Assembly: GCF_002911015.1 (NCBI RefSeq)
Contig: NZ_KZ626899.1
Span: 1 to 50,122 of the forward strand
Source of the DNA: Streptomyces populi
Lineage (GTDB): Bacteria > Actinomycetota > Actinomycetes > Streptomycetales > Streptomycetaceae
DNA length: 50,122 bases
Direction of reading: 5' to 3'
The stretch's first letter is position 1. Each line of letters begins with the position of its first letter. The notes beneath the pieces were generated by a model. It saw only the letters and a program-made list of their open reading frames with translations. It ran no database searches and had not been told where the DNA came from. Below, in pieces: positions 1 to 7,391 of the stretch. Position numbers and translations under genes: made by a program.

Positions 1-2
1 CG

Positions 3-932
3 GTGCGCGTGAGCACCGAGGACGAGGACGGCGCCCCCGGCCGCAAGGTCGTCGGCTTCGACACCAGCACGCCGAAGGCGAAGAAGCTGCTGACCGCCGA
101 ATTCGGCCCCAAGGCGGGCAGGTACGGCGTCGGCCAGCCCGTGACCGCCGAACTCAGCGCCCCCGTCAAGGACAAGGCGGCCCGCGCGATCGTCGAGCGT
201 GCCCTCAGGGTCGACTCCACCCCCGCGGTGGACGGGGCCTGGCACTGGGTGGACGACAAGACGCTGCACTACCGCCCCAGGGAGTACTGGCCCGCCCACG
301 CCACCGTCACGGCCCACAGCAACCTCGCCGGAGTCAGGATCGGCGACCGCCTGTGGGGCGGCGACGTCAAGCCTGTGAAGATCACCACGGGCGACAGCCT
401 GATCGCCCTGACCGACGCCGCCACCCACTCCATGAAGGTCTACCGCAACGGCCAGGACATCAAGGAGATCCCCGTCACCACGGGCAAGCCCGGCTTCGAC
501 ACGCGCAACGGCGTCAAGGTCGTGCTCGGCAAGGAGTCCCTCGTACGGATGCGCGGCACCAGCATCGGCATCGCCGAGGGCAGTTCGGACTCCTACGACC
601 TGGAGGTGCGCTACGCGACCCGGGTCACCTGGAGCGGTGAGTACGTCCACGCCGCGCCCTGGTCGACCGGCTCCCAGGGGTACGCCAACGTCAGCCACGG
701 CTGCACCGGGATGAGCACCGAGAACGCCGAGTGGTTCTTCAACACGTTCAACGAGGGCGACATAGTCAAGGTCGTCAACTCCGGCGGCAAGACCATGGAC
801 GCGTTCGGCAACGGCTTCGGCGACTGGAACCTCGCCTGGAAGGACTGGCGCGAGGGCAGCGCGCTGGTGGCCGGGTCCCCGGACCTGCCGAACCCGGCCC
901 AGCGCGCCAGGCTGCGCCCCGAGAGCGTGTGA
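3..932 (+). CDS. L,D-transpeptidase, C-terminal part (5' truncated by window)
   Basis: This enzyme makes 3-3 cross-links in peptidoglycan outside the membrane. The visible 309 codons are open from the window edge, so the true start, signal peptide and lipobox lie upstream. The first half looks like the Ig-like domain of actinobacterial Ldt proteins. The second half is a YkuD catalytic domain with the hallmark S-H-G-C-T-G-M-S motif; the cysteine is visible residue 234, with the preceding His and the Trp-rich HAAPW segment in their usual places. The gene ends at a TGA 29 bp before the convergent receiver gene, with a short hairpin between them. The family assignment is firm; the specific role among the several Streptomyces paralogues cannot be read from this fragment. 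Confidence 0.9.
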   Translation: MRVSTEDEDGAPGRKVVGFDTSTPKAKKLLTAEFGPKAGRYGVGQPVTAELSAPVKDKAARAIVERALRVDSTPAVDGAWHWVDDKTLHYRPREYWPAHATVTAHSNLAGVRIGDRLWGGDVKPVKITTGDSLIALTDAATHSMKVYRNGQDIKEIPVTTGKPGFDTRNGVKVVLGKESLVRMRGTSIGIAEGSSDSYDLEVRYATRVTWSGEYVHAAPWSTGSQGYANVSHGCTGMSTENAEWFFNTFNEGDIVKVVNSGGKTMDAFGNGFGDWNLAWKDWREGSALVAGSPDLPNPAQRARLRPESV

Positions 933-934
933 GA

Positions 935-960
935 CCGCGCCCCGCGAGGGGCGCGGGTTC
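935..960. terminator. Hairpin between convergent genes
   Basis: Perfect 9-bp stem CCGCGCCCC / GGGGCGCGG (935-943 with 948-956) with a GCGA tetraloop, followed by GTTC. It lies between the stops of the transpeptidase and receiver genes and could serve both strands. There is no long T tract, as is usual in Streptomyces. Confidence 0.6.
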
Positions 961-961
961 C

Positions 962-1363
962 TCAGGCGCTCAGAAGGTTCCTGCGGCGCAGCAGGGAGGC
1001 CAGTGAGGCGGCGAACTCCACCGGGTCGACCGGCAGGGTCACCGCGGCGTCGGCGCGGCTCCAGGTGGCCAGCCAGGCGTCCTGAGGCCGCCCGATGAGC
1101 ACCAGCGCGGGCGGGCAGTTGAAGATCTCGTCCTTGATCTGCCGGCACACCCCCATGCCGCCCATCGGCACCGCCTCGCCGTCCAGCACGCAGACGTCGA
1201 TGCCGCCCTTGTCGAGTTCCCTGACGACGGCGGCCGGCGTCGCGCACTCGACGAACTCGACGAGGGGGACGTCCGGGGCGGGCCTGCGCCCGGTGGCGAG
1301 CCGCACCTGTGCGCGGGTGTTGGAGTCGTCGCTGTAGACCAGCACCGTGGCGGTCGGCTGCAT
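962..1363 (-). CDS. Degenerate response-regulator receiver protein
   Basis: A 133-residue stand-alone receiver-like protein without an output domain. The acidic pair D12-D13 and a candidate phosphoacceptor D61 (in VCVLDGEA) are present. The switch Thr/Ser position appears to be Gly (VLIGRP), and the invariant Lys before the Pro of a normal receiver is replaced by Leu (TLPVDP), so phosphotransfer may be impaired. GGAGG lies 4 nt before the ATG. It is divergent from ctaE across about 200 bp, and a homologue sits at this place in other Streptomyces, to my knowledge. It may act by protein-protein contact; the partner is not visible here. Confidence 0.7.
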   Translation of the reverse strand: MQPTATVLVYSDDSNTRAQVRLATGRRPAPDVPLVEFVECATPAAVVRELDKGGIDVCVLDGEAVPMGGMGVCRQIKDEIFNCPPALVLIGRPQDAWLATWSRADAAVTLPVDPVEFAASLASLLRRRNLLSA

Positions 1364-1554
1364 TCTTCCTCCGAGACGTCAGCGTCGTACGGACAGCGTG
1401 CGCATCGGGCTGATCGTCCCCGCCCGATGCGCGGATGCTACTCCCTTGAACACCTCGTCAACACCGGTTCGGACACGGCTTCGATGGTCCATACGGGCTG
1501 GACACACCCGGTCAACACCCCGAACGGCACCCCCCGGCGTGAGGGCGGGATAAG

Positions 1555-1575
1555 CGACCGACATAATGTCGGTCG
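1555..1575. promoter_or_regulatory. 21-bp perfect palindrome over the ctaE start
   Basis: Arms CGACCGACAT (1555-1564) and ATGTCGGTCG (1566-1575) flank a single A. The right arm contains the annotated ATG. The centre contains TAATGT (1564-1569), a plausible -10 box that would place transcription start at the alternative GTG at 1575. It could be an operator for a dyad-binding repressor; no known regulator motif is recognised. Confidence 0.55.
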
Positions 1576-2186
1576 TGGCGACAGCAACGACAGTAGAAAC
1601 CGGGCACGCGCACCCGTCGGTCAATCGGCCGAACCTCGTCAGCGTCGGAACCATCATCTGGTTGAGTTCCGAGCTGATGTTCTTCGCGGCCCTCTTCGCG
1701 ATGTACTTCACCCTGCGATCGGTGACCGGGCCGGATCACTGGAAGGAAATGGCGTCCAGCCTGAACCTTCCGTTCTCGGCGACGAACACCACCATCCTGG
1801 TGCTCTCCTCCCTGACCTGCCAGCTCGGCGTGTTCGCCGCCGAGCGCGGGGACGTGAAGAAGCTCCGGATGTGGTTCATCGTCACCTTCGTCATGGGTGC
1901 GATCTTCATCGGCGGTCAGGTCTTCGAATACACCGAACTGGTCACGAAGGACGGGCTCTCGCTCTCCTCCGACCCGTACGGCTCGGTGTTCTACCTGACC
2001 ACCGGCTTCCACGGACTGCACGTGACAGGCGGCCTCATCGCCTTCCTGCTGGTCCTCGGTCGCACCTACGCGGCTCGGAGGTTCACCCACGAGCAGGCGA
2101 CCGCCGCCATCGTCGTGTCCTACTACTGGCACTTCGTCGATGTCGTCTGGATCGGCCTCTTCGCCACGATCTACCTGATCAAGTAA
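1566..2186 (+). CDS. ctaE: Cytochrome c oxidase (aa3) subunit III
   Basis: A 206-residue integral membrane subunit of the terminal aa3 oxidase, which in actinobacteria is bound to the bc1 complex. About five membrane segments are visible, beginning at VGTIIWLSSELMFFAALFAMYF and ending at VVSYYWHFVDVVWIGLFATIYLIK; the HGLHV and YYWHFVDVVW signatures of subunit III are present. The ATG at 1566 agrees with homologues as commonly annotated, but it has no Shine-Dalgarno sequence and sits inside a 21-bp palindrome. A leaderless GTG at 1575 (protein starting MATATTVETG) is a real alternative. qcrC begins 64 bp downstream in the same direction, as in mycobacteria. Confidence 0.95.
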   Translation: MSVVATATTVETGHAHPSVNRPNLVSVGTIIWLSSELMFFAALFAMYFTLRSVTGPDHWKEMASSLNLPFSATNTTILVLSSLTCQLGVFAAERGDVKKLRMWFIVTFVMGAIFIGGQVFEYTELVTKDGLSLSSDPYGSVFYLTTGFHGLHVTGGLIAFLLVLGRTYAARRFTHEQATAAIVVSYYWHFVDVVWIGLFATIYLIK

Positions 2187-2250
2187 TCGGGCCCACCGCC
2201 CGAAACATCCAGAAGCACCGACGCAGAAGATCCTGACACCGGGGTAATCC

Positions 2251-3060
2251 GTGAAAAAGCTCTCCGCACGACGACGCCATCCGCTGGCGGCGGTCGTCGT
2301 CCTACTCCTCGCGCTGGCGGCCACCGGGGGGCTGTACGCCGCGTTCGCACCCGCGGGCAAGGCGCAGGCCGATGAAACCTCCCAGTCCCTCGGTATCACC
2401 GAGGGGCAGAAGCTGTACTCCGTGGGCTGCGCAAGCTGCCACGGAACCGGCGGTCAGGGCAGCTCCGACGGGCCGAGCCTGGTGGGCGTGGGCGCCGCCG
2501 CGGTCGACTTCCAGGTCGGCACCGGCCGTATGCCGGCCCAGCAGCCGGGCGCTCAGATCCCGCGCAAGAAGGTGATCTACACGCAGGCCGAGATCGACCA
2601 GCTGGCGGCCTACATCGCCTCGCTCGGCGCCGGCCCCGCGATCCCGACCAAGAACCAGGTCAGCCCCGAGGGCGCGGACATCGCCAAGGGCGGTGAACTC
2701 TTCCGTACCAACTGCGCCCAGTGCCACAACTTCACCGGCAAGGGCGGCGCGCTGACGCACGGCAAGTTCGCGCCGAGCCTGGAGGGTGTCGACCCGAAGC
2801 ACATCTACGAGGCCATGCAGACGGGCCCGCAGAACATGCCGTCCTTCCCCGACACCACGCTGTCGGAGAAGAACAAGCAGGACATCATCGCGTACCTCGA
2901 CGCGGTCAACGGTGACGACACCGAGAGCCCCGGCGGTCTCGAACTGGGCGGCCTCGGGCCGGTCAGCGAGGGCCTGTTCGGCTGGATCTTCGGTCTCGGC
3001 ACCCTGGTCGCCGTCGCCGTCTGGGTCGCCGCTCGGACCGCAAAGGCCAAGAAGTCATGA
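2251..3060 (+). CDS. qcrC: Menaquinol-cytochrome c reductase diheme cytochrome c subunit
   Basis: A 269-residue cytochrome c1 analogue of the actinobacterial bc1 complex; it passes electrons from the Rieske protein directly to the aa3 oxidase. An N-terminal membrane segment (residues about 12-33) precedes two cytochrome c domains with heme motifs CASCH (60-64) and CAQCH (155-159), and a C-terminal anchor follows (GLFGWIFGLGTLVAVAVW). Two hemes in one subunit are typical of actinobacteria that lack soluble cytochrome c. The start is GTG, with GGGG a few bases upstream. The stop overlaps the qcrA start by 4 bp (ATGA), indicating translational coupling. Confidence 0.97.
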   Translation: MKKLSARRRHPLAAVVVLLLALAATGGLYAAFAPAGKAQADETSQSLGITEGQKLYSVGCASCHGTGGQGSSDGPSLVGVGAAAVDFQVGTGRMPAQQPGAQIPRKKVIYTQAEIDQLAAYIASLGAGPAIPTKNQVSPEGADIAKGGELFRTNCAQCHNFTGKGGALTHGKFAPSLEGVDPKHIYEAMQTGPQNMPSFPDTTLSEKNKQDIIAYLDAVNGDDTESPGGLELGGLGPVSEGLFGWIFGLGTLVAVAVWVAARTAKAKKS

Positions 3061-4133
3061 GTAGCCAAGACATTCCCGAAGAGAACGTGCCCGCTGAGCG
3101 GGCCTCCGACGACCACGCCGGTCACGGTCACGGTCCGGTAGCCCTCGCGGACGAGCAGAACCCGTTCGCGGACCCGGGGCTCCCGCCCCACGAGCACCGC
3201 ATCCAGGACATCGACGAGCGGGCCGCCAGGCGGTCCGAGCGCCTGGTCGCCCTGCTGTTCGTGCTGTCGATGGTGGCCACCGTCGGCTTCATCGCCTCGT
3301 ACGTGGCGATCCCGAACGACAAGTCGGTCTACATCTTCCCGCTCGGGCACATCAGCGCGCTGAACTTCGCGCTGGGCATGTGCCTCGGCGTGGCGCTGTT
3401 CTCGATCGGCGCGGGCGCGGTCCACTGGGCCCGCACCCTGATGTCCGACGTGGAGATCGCCGACGAGCGTCACCCGATCGAGGCGGCGCCCGAGGTCAAG
3501 GCCAAGGTCCTGGCCGACTTCAAGGACGGCGCCAGGGAGTCCGCGCTCGGCCGCCGCAAGCTGATCCGCAACACGATGTTCGGCGCGCTGGCCCTGTTCC
3601 CGCTCTCCGGCGTCATGCTGCTGCGCGACCTCGGCCCGCTGCCCGGCACGAAGCTGCGCCACACGCTGTGGTCCAAGGGCAAGCTCCTCGTCAACATGAA
3701 CACGAACGAGCCGCTGCGTCCCTCGGACGTGGCCGTCGGTTCGCTCACCTTCGTCAAGCCCGAGGGCCTGGAGGAGCACGACGAGGACTTCCAGAAGGAG
3801 ATCGCCAAGGCGGCCCTGATGATCATCCGGCTCCAGCCGGAGGACATCAAGGACAAGCAGGAACTCGAGTGGTCCTACCAGGGCATCGTGGCGTACTCGA
3901 AGATCTGCACCCACGTCGGCTGCCCGATCTCCCTGTACGAGCAGCAGACGCACCACGCGCTGTGCCCGTGCCACCAGTCCACCTTCGACCTCTCCGACGG
4001 AGCCCGAGTCATCTTCGGCCCGGCCGGTCACGCCCTGCCGCAGCTGCAGATCGGCGTGAACGCTGAGGGCTACCTCGAGGCGCTCAGCGACTTCAAGGAG
4101 CCCGTCGGTCCTGCATTCTGGGAGCGCGGATGA
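3057..4133 (+). CDS. qcrA: Rieske iron-sulfur subunit of bc1 complex
   Basis: A 358-residue Rieske protein carrying the 2Fe-2S cluster of the bc1 complex on the outer face of the membrane. The cluster ligands lie in CTHVGC (C284, H286, C289) and CPCHQS (C303, C305, H306). Upstream, about three membrane segments (near 61-82, 94-118 and 172-190) replace the single anchor of mitochondrial Rieske proteins, as expected for actinobacteria. The N-terminus is His/acid rich. It starts on an ATGA overlap with qcrC and ends on an ATGA overlap with qcrB, so the three genes form one coupled operon. Confidence 0.97.
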   Translation: MSSQDIPEENVPAERASDDHAGHGHGPVALADEQNPFADPGLPPHEHRIQDIDERAARRSERLVALLFVLSMVATVGFIASYVAIPNDKSVYIFPLGHISALNFALGMCLGVALFSIGAGAVHWARTLMSDVEIADERHPIEAAPEVKAKVLADFKDGARESALGRRKLIRNTMFGALALFPLSGVMLLRDLGPLPGTKLRHTLWSKGKLLVNMNTNEPLRPSDVAVGSLTFVKPEGLEEHDEDFQKEIAKAALMIIRLQPEDIKDKQELEWSYQGIVAYSKICTHVGCPISLYEQQTHHALCPCHQSTFDLSDGARVIFGPAGHALPQLQIGVNAEGYLEALSDFKEPVGPAFWERG

Positions 4134-5770
4134 GCACTACCACCACCTCCGACTCGCGCCCCTCGCGCGAGAAGGCGCCCGCCGGTGAGCGGGTCGCCGA
4201 CTGGGCCGACGGCCGTCTCGGGATCTACTCCCTGGCCAAGTCCAACATGCGCAAGATCTTCCCCGACCACTGGTCGTTCATGTTGGGTGAGGTCTGCCTC
4301 TACAGCTTCATCATCATCATCCTCACGGGTGTGTACCTGACCCTGTTCTTCCACCCGTCGATGAACGAGGTGGAGTACCACGGCAGCTACGTCCCGCTGC
4401 AGGGCCAGCTGATGTCCGAGGCGTTCAACTCGACCATGCACATCTCCTTCGATGTGCGCGGTGGTCTGCTGATCCGCCAGATCCACCACTGGGCCGCGCT
4501 GATCTTCCTCGCCGGCATGTTCGTGCACATGATGCGCGTGTTCTTCACGGGTGCGTTCCGCAAGCCGCGTGAGGTCAACTGGGTCTTCGGATTCCTGCTG
4601 TTCGTCCTCGGCATGTTCACCGGCTTCACCGGTTACTCGCTCCCGGACGACCTGCTCTCCGGCACCGGTGTCCGCTTCATGGAGGGCGCGATCCTGTCCG
4701 TGCCGATCGTGGGCACGTACCTGTCGTTCTTCCTGTTCGGCGGCGAGTTCCCGGGCGGCGACTTCGTGGCCCGCTTCTACTCGGTGCACGTGCTGCTGCT
4801 GCCGGGCATCATGCTCGGCCTGGTCGTCGGCCACCTGATCCTGGTCTTCTACCACAAGCACACGCAGTTCGCGGGCCCCGGCAAGACGAACAACAACGTC
4901 GTCGGCATGCCGCTGCTGCCGGTCTACATGGCCAAGGCCGGAGGCTTCTTCTTCCTGGTCTTCGGTGTCATCGCGGCCATCGCGGCGATCGCCTCGATCA
5001 ACCCGATCTGGGCCCTGGGCCCCTACCGTCCGGACCAGGTGTCCACCGGTGCCCAGCCCGACTGGTACATGGGCTTCTCCGAGGGCCTGATCCGTGTCAT
5101 GCCGGGCTGGGAGATCAACCTCTGGGGCCACACGCTCGTCCTGGGCGTGTTCATCCCGCTGGTCATCTTCCCGCTGGTCCTGGTCGCGATCGCGGTCTAC
5201 CCGTTCATCGAGTCCTGGGTCACCGGCGACAAGCGCGAGCACCACATCCTGGACCGCCCGCGCAACGTCCCGACCCGGACCGCGTTCGGCGCCGCCTGGA
5301 TCAGCTGGTACTTCGTCCTGCTCGTCGGTGGCGGCAACGACCTCTGGGCCACGCACTTCCACCTGTCGATCAACTCGATCACCTGGTTCGTGCGCATCGC
5401 GTTCTTCGTCGTGCCGGTGCTCACCTTCCTCGCCACCAAGCGGGTCTGCCTCGGCCTCCAGCGCCGGGACCGGGACAAGGTGCTGCACGGCCGTGAGTCG
5501 GGCATCATCAAGCGCCTGCCGCACGGTGAGTTCATCGAGGTCCACGAGCCGCTCAGCCAGGACGCGCTGCACACGCTCACCGCGCACGAGCAGTACAAGC
5601 CGGTCGAGATCGGCCCGACGGTCGACGAGAACGGTGTCGAGCGCAAGGTCTCGGGCGCGCAGAAGCTGCGCGCCAAGATGAGCGAGGGCTTCTACGGGGA
5701 GGAAGGCCAGATCCCCAAGCCCACCATCGAGGAGTACAAGGAGATCACGAGCGGCCACGGCCACCACTGA
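4130..5770 (+). CDS. qcrB: Cytochrome b subunit of bc1 complex
   Basis: A 546-residue multi-spanning cytochrome b, the menaquinol-oxidising subunit. Heme-binding histidines lie in RQIHHWAALIFLAGMFVHMMRVFFTGAF and in the HVLLLPG helix; the quinone-site region is seen as PDWYMGF. A long hydrophilic C-terminal tail follows the last helix and ends in a His-rich GHGHH, as in other actinobacterial QcrB proteins. It overlaps qcrA by 4 bp and is followed 23 bp later by a strong hairpin terminator, so the respiratory operon ends here. Confidence 0.97.
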   Translation: MSTTTTSDSRPSREKAPAGERVADWADGRLGIYSLAKSNMRKIFPDHWSFMLGEVCLYSFIIIILTGVYLTLFFHPSMNEVEYHGSYVPLQGQLMSEAFNSTMHISFDVRGGLLIRQIHHWAALIFLAGMFVHMMRVFFTGAFRKPREVNWVFGFLLFVLGMFTGFTGYSLPDDLLSGTGVRFMEGAILSVPIVGTYLSFFLFGGEFPGGDFVARFYSVHVLLLPGIMLGLVVGHLILVFYHKHTQFAGPGKTNNNVVGMPLLPVYMAKAGGFFFLVFGVIAAIAAIASINPIWALGPYRPDQVSTGAQPDWYMGFSEGLIRVMPGWEINLWGHTLVLGVFIPLVIFPLVLVAIAVYPFIESWVTGDKREHHILDRPRNVPTRTAFGAAWISWYFVLLVGGGNDLWATHFHLSINSITWFVRIAFFVVPVLTFLATKRVCLGLQRRDRDKVLHGRESGIIKRLPHGEFIEVHEPLSQDALHTLTAHEQYKPVEIGPTVDENGVERKVSGAQKLRAKMSEGFYGEEGQIPKPTIEEYKEITSGHGHH

Positions 5771-5793
5771 TCCCCGGCTGTTCGCCACGGCAG

Positions 5794-5825
5794 GAGCCCC
5801 GTCCATGCAATGGACGGGGCTCTTT
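5794..5825 (+). terminator. Rho-independent terminator after qcrB
   Basis: Perfect 13-bp stem GAGCCCCGTCCAT / ATGGACGGGGCTC with a 3-nt GCA loop, followed by TTT. It closes the qcrCAB operon. Confidence 0.92.
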
Positions 5826-5939
5826 GCCGTCCTCCGGGCTGGATAGGGTGGACTCACCCGGTGCTGCGGGGCGATCCACCCCGCGTCACCCACGACCGTG
5901 TCACCCGCGACCGCGTGACCTACGAACCCAGGAGCGACC

Positions 5940-7004
5940 ATGAGCGCTGTGAACCCCGCTGGAGGCGACACCGCGGCGGGCCGTTCCTGGCCCGCGGTAC
6001 TGAACGGCCTGCTCGAGGGCCGCGACCAGAGCGCGGACGACACGGCCTGGGCGATGGACCGGATCATGCGCGGCGAGGCGACCGACGCGCAGATCGCCGG
6101 GTTCGTGGTGGCGCTGCGGGCCAAGGGCGAGACCGTCCAGGAGATCACCGGACTCGTCCGGGCGATGTACGAGCACGCCAACGTGATCGAGGTGCCCGGA
6201 CGCACCGTCGACATCGTGGGAACGGGCGGTGACGGCGCGAAGACCGTCAACATCTCCACGATGTCCTCGATCGTGGTGGCCGGCACCGGCGCCAAGGTGG
6301 TCAAGCACGGCAACCGGGCCGCGTCCTCGGCGTCCGGGGCGTCGGACGTCCTGGAGAAGCTCGGCGTCAATCTCCAACTGCCGGTGGGCCGGGTCGCCCA
6401 GGTGGCCGAGGAGGCCGGGATCACCTTCTGCTTCGCGGTCAAGTTCCACCCGGCGCTGCGTCATGTCGCGGCGGCACGCGGCCAGTTGGGCATCCGTACC
6501 ACCTTCAACGTGCTCGGCCCGCTGACCAACCCGGCACGGGTGAAGGCCCAGGCGGTCGGCGTCGCCGATCCCCGGATGGCGCCGATCGTGGCGGGCGTGT
6601 TCGCCGAGCGCGGCAACTCCTCGCTGGTCTTCCGCGGCGACGACGGCCTCGACGAGCTGACCACCACCGCGGGCTCCCACGTCTGGGTGGTCCGCGACGG
6701 CTCGGTCACCGAGGAGCGCTTCGACCCGCGCGACGTCGGGCTCGACATCGTCCCGGTGGAGGCCCTGCGCGGCGCCGACGCCTCGTACAACGCGGAGGTC
6801 GCCCGACGCCTGCTGGACGGCGAGAAGGGGCCCGTGCGGGACGCGGTCCTGCTGAACTCGGCGGCGGCCCTGGTGGCCCTGTCGCCGACCGGCGCGCCGC
6901 TCGCCGGACAGCTCCGCGACCAGATGGAGAGGGCGGCCGAGTCGATCGACTCCGGTGCCGCGAGACGCACCCTGGACCGCTGGGTGGCCGCCAGCAACGC
7001 CTGA
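5940..7004 (+). CDS. trpD: Anthranilate phosphoribosyltransferase
   Basis: A 354-residue enzyme that transfers phosphoribosyl from PRPP to anthranilate, the second step of the tryptophan branch. The glycine-rich PRPP loop GTGGD (94-98), the following NISTMSS, and KHGNR (122-126) are all intact. The start ATG has AGGAG about 6 nt upstream. A TAGGGT box at 5844-5849 is a likely -10. The gene stands alone between two hairpins rather than in a trp operon; the first-step enzyme is encoded about 28 kb away in this window at 35249-37204. Confidence 0.96.
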   Translation: MSAVNPAGGDTAAGRSWPAVLNGLLEGRDQSADDTAWAMDRIMRGEATDAQIAGFVVALRAKGETVQEITGLVRAMYEHANVIEVPGRTVDIVGTGGDGAKTVNISTMSSIVVAGTGAKVVKHGNRAASSASGASDVLEKLGVNLQLPVGRVAQVAEEAGITFCFAVKFHPALRHVAAARGQLGIRTTFNVLGPLTNPARVKAQAVGVADPRMAPIVAGVFAERGNSSLVFRGDDGLDELTTTAGSHVWVVRDGSVTEERFDPRDVGLDIVPVEALRGADASYNAEVARRLLDGEKGPVRDAVLLNSAAALVALSPTGAPLAGQLRDQMERAAESIDSGAARRTLDRWVAASNA

Positions 7005-7019
7005 TCCGTGCGGGATCCC

Positions 7020-7058
7020 GCGCAGGACGCAGTCCAGGATCCGGACTGCGTCTTGCGC
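7020..7058 (+). terminator. Terminator hairpin after trpD
   Basis: A 16-bp stem (7020-7035 with 7043-7058, one G-T pair) with a 7-nt AGGATCC loop, 16 bp past the trpD stop. It separates trpD from the riboswitch transcription unit. Confidence 0.85.
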
Positions 7059-7089
7059 GCGGAAGATCCTCTGGCAAGATGCTGTACCA

Positions 7090-7207
7090 GGTCATGAGTG
7101 ACAGCCATCAGGCCCCGGCCGGCTGTCCGGCAACCCTCCGTCCGTGGCGGGGTGCCCCGGGTGAAGACCAGGTCGTAGGCAGCGAGGCCTACGGCAAGCG
7201 CGGACCC
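7090..7207 (+). ncRNA. SAM-IV-type S-adenosylmethionine riboswitch
   Basis: The segment has the order of conserved blocks of the actinobacterial SAM-IV aptamer: GGTCATGAGTG, then GCCCCGGCCGGCTGTCCGGC, AACCCTCC, GGCGGGGTGCCCCGGGTGA, AGACC closing the first helix, then a further hairpin (GTAGGC / GCCTAC) and GGCAAGCGCGGACC, which can form the downstream pseudoknot helix. CAAGAT at 7075-7080 is a possible -10 box placing the RNA start just before the aptamer. It precedes a class V aminotransferase with sulfur-metabolism features, which fits SAM control. The assignment rests on recall of the SAM-IV consensus. Confidence 0.88.
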
Positions 7208-7261
7208 CTCCCGCTCTCCGGGCGGACCACCAGGGGTCCTGGTCGTTCGAGGGAGCCTTCT

Positions 7262-7282
7262 GTGAGCAAGCGAATGCGTTAG
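7262..7282 (+). CDS. Possible leader mini-ORF (MSKRMR) behind the riboswitch
   Basis: GTG-AGC-AAG-CGA-ATG-CGT-TAG, preceded by GGGAG with a 6-nt spacing, encodes only six residues (MSKRMR) between the aptamer and the aminotransferase gene 109 bp further on. The upstream CTCCC at 7208-7212, next to the 3' side of the aptamer, could pair with this GGGAG, so ligand state might control access to this ribosome site. No codon bias points to amino-acid attenuation. It may be meaningless; its value is that it has a better ribosome site than most of the leader. Confidence 0.3.
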   Translation: MSKRMR

Positions 7283-7391
7283 GGCGCCGAGCCCCGCCTC
7301 CGCACACCCCTTTCACCTTTTCCCGCGCCGTGCCCCGCCCTTCGGCGGCCGGCCGCGCGGTGATCCCGCCTGCCTCTCACAGGAGCTCGCC

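Noticed and set aside
4070..6442. A 790-codon open frame on the minus strand across qcrB and trpD
   Set aside because: It is the low-complexity Asp/Glu/Arg/Val shadow of strongly coding plus-strand genes; G+C-rich codons leave antisense frames open.
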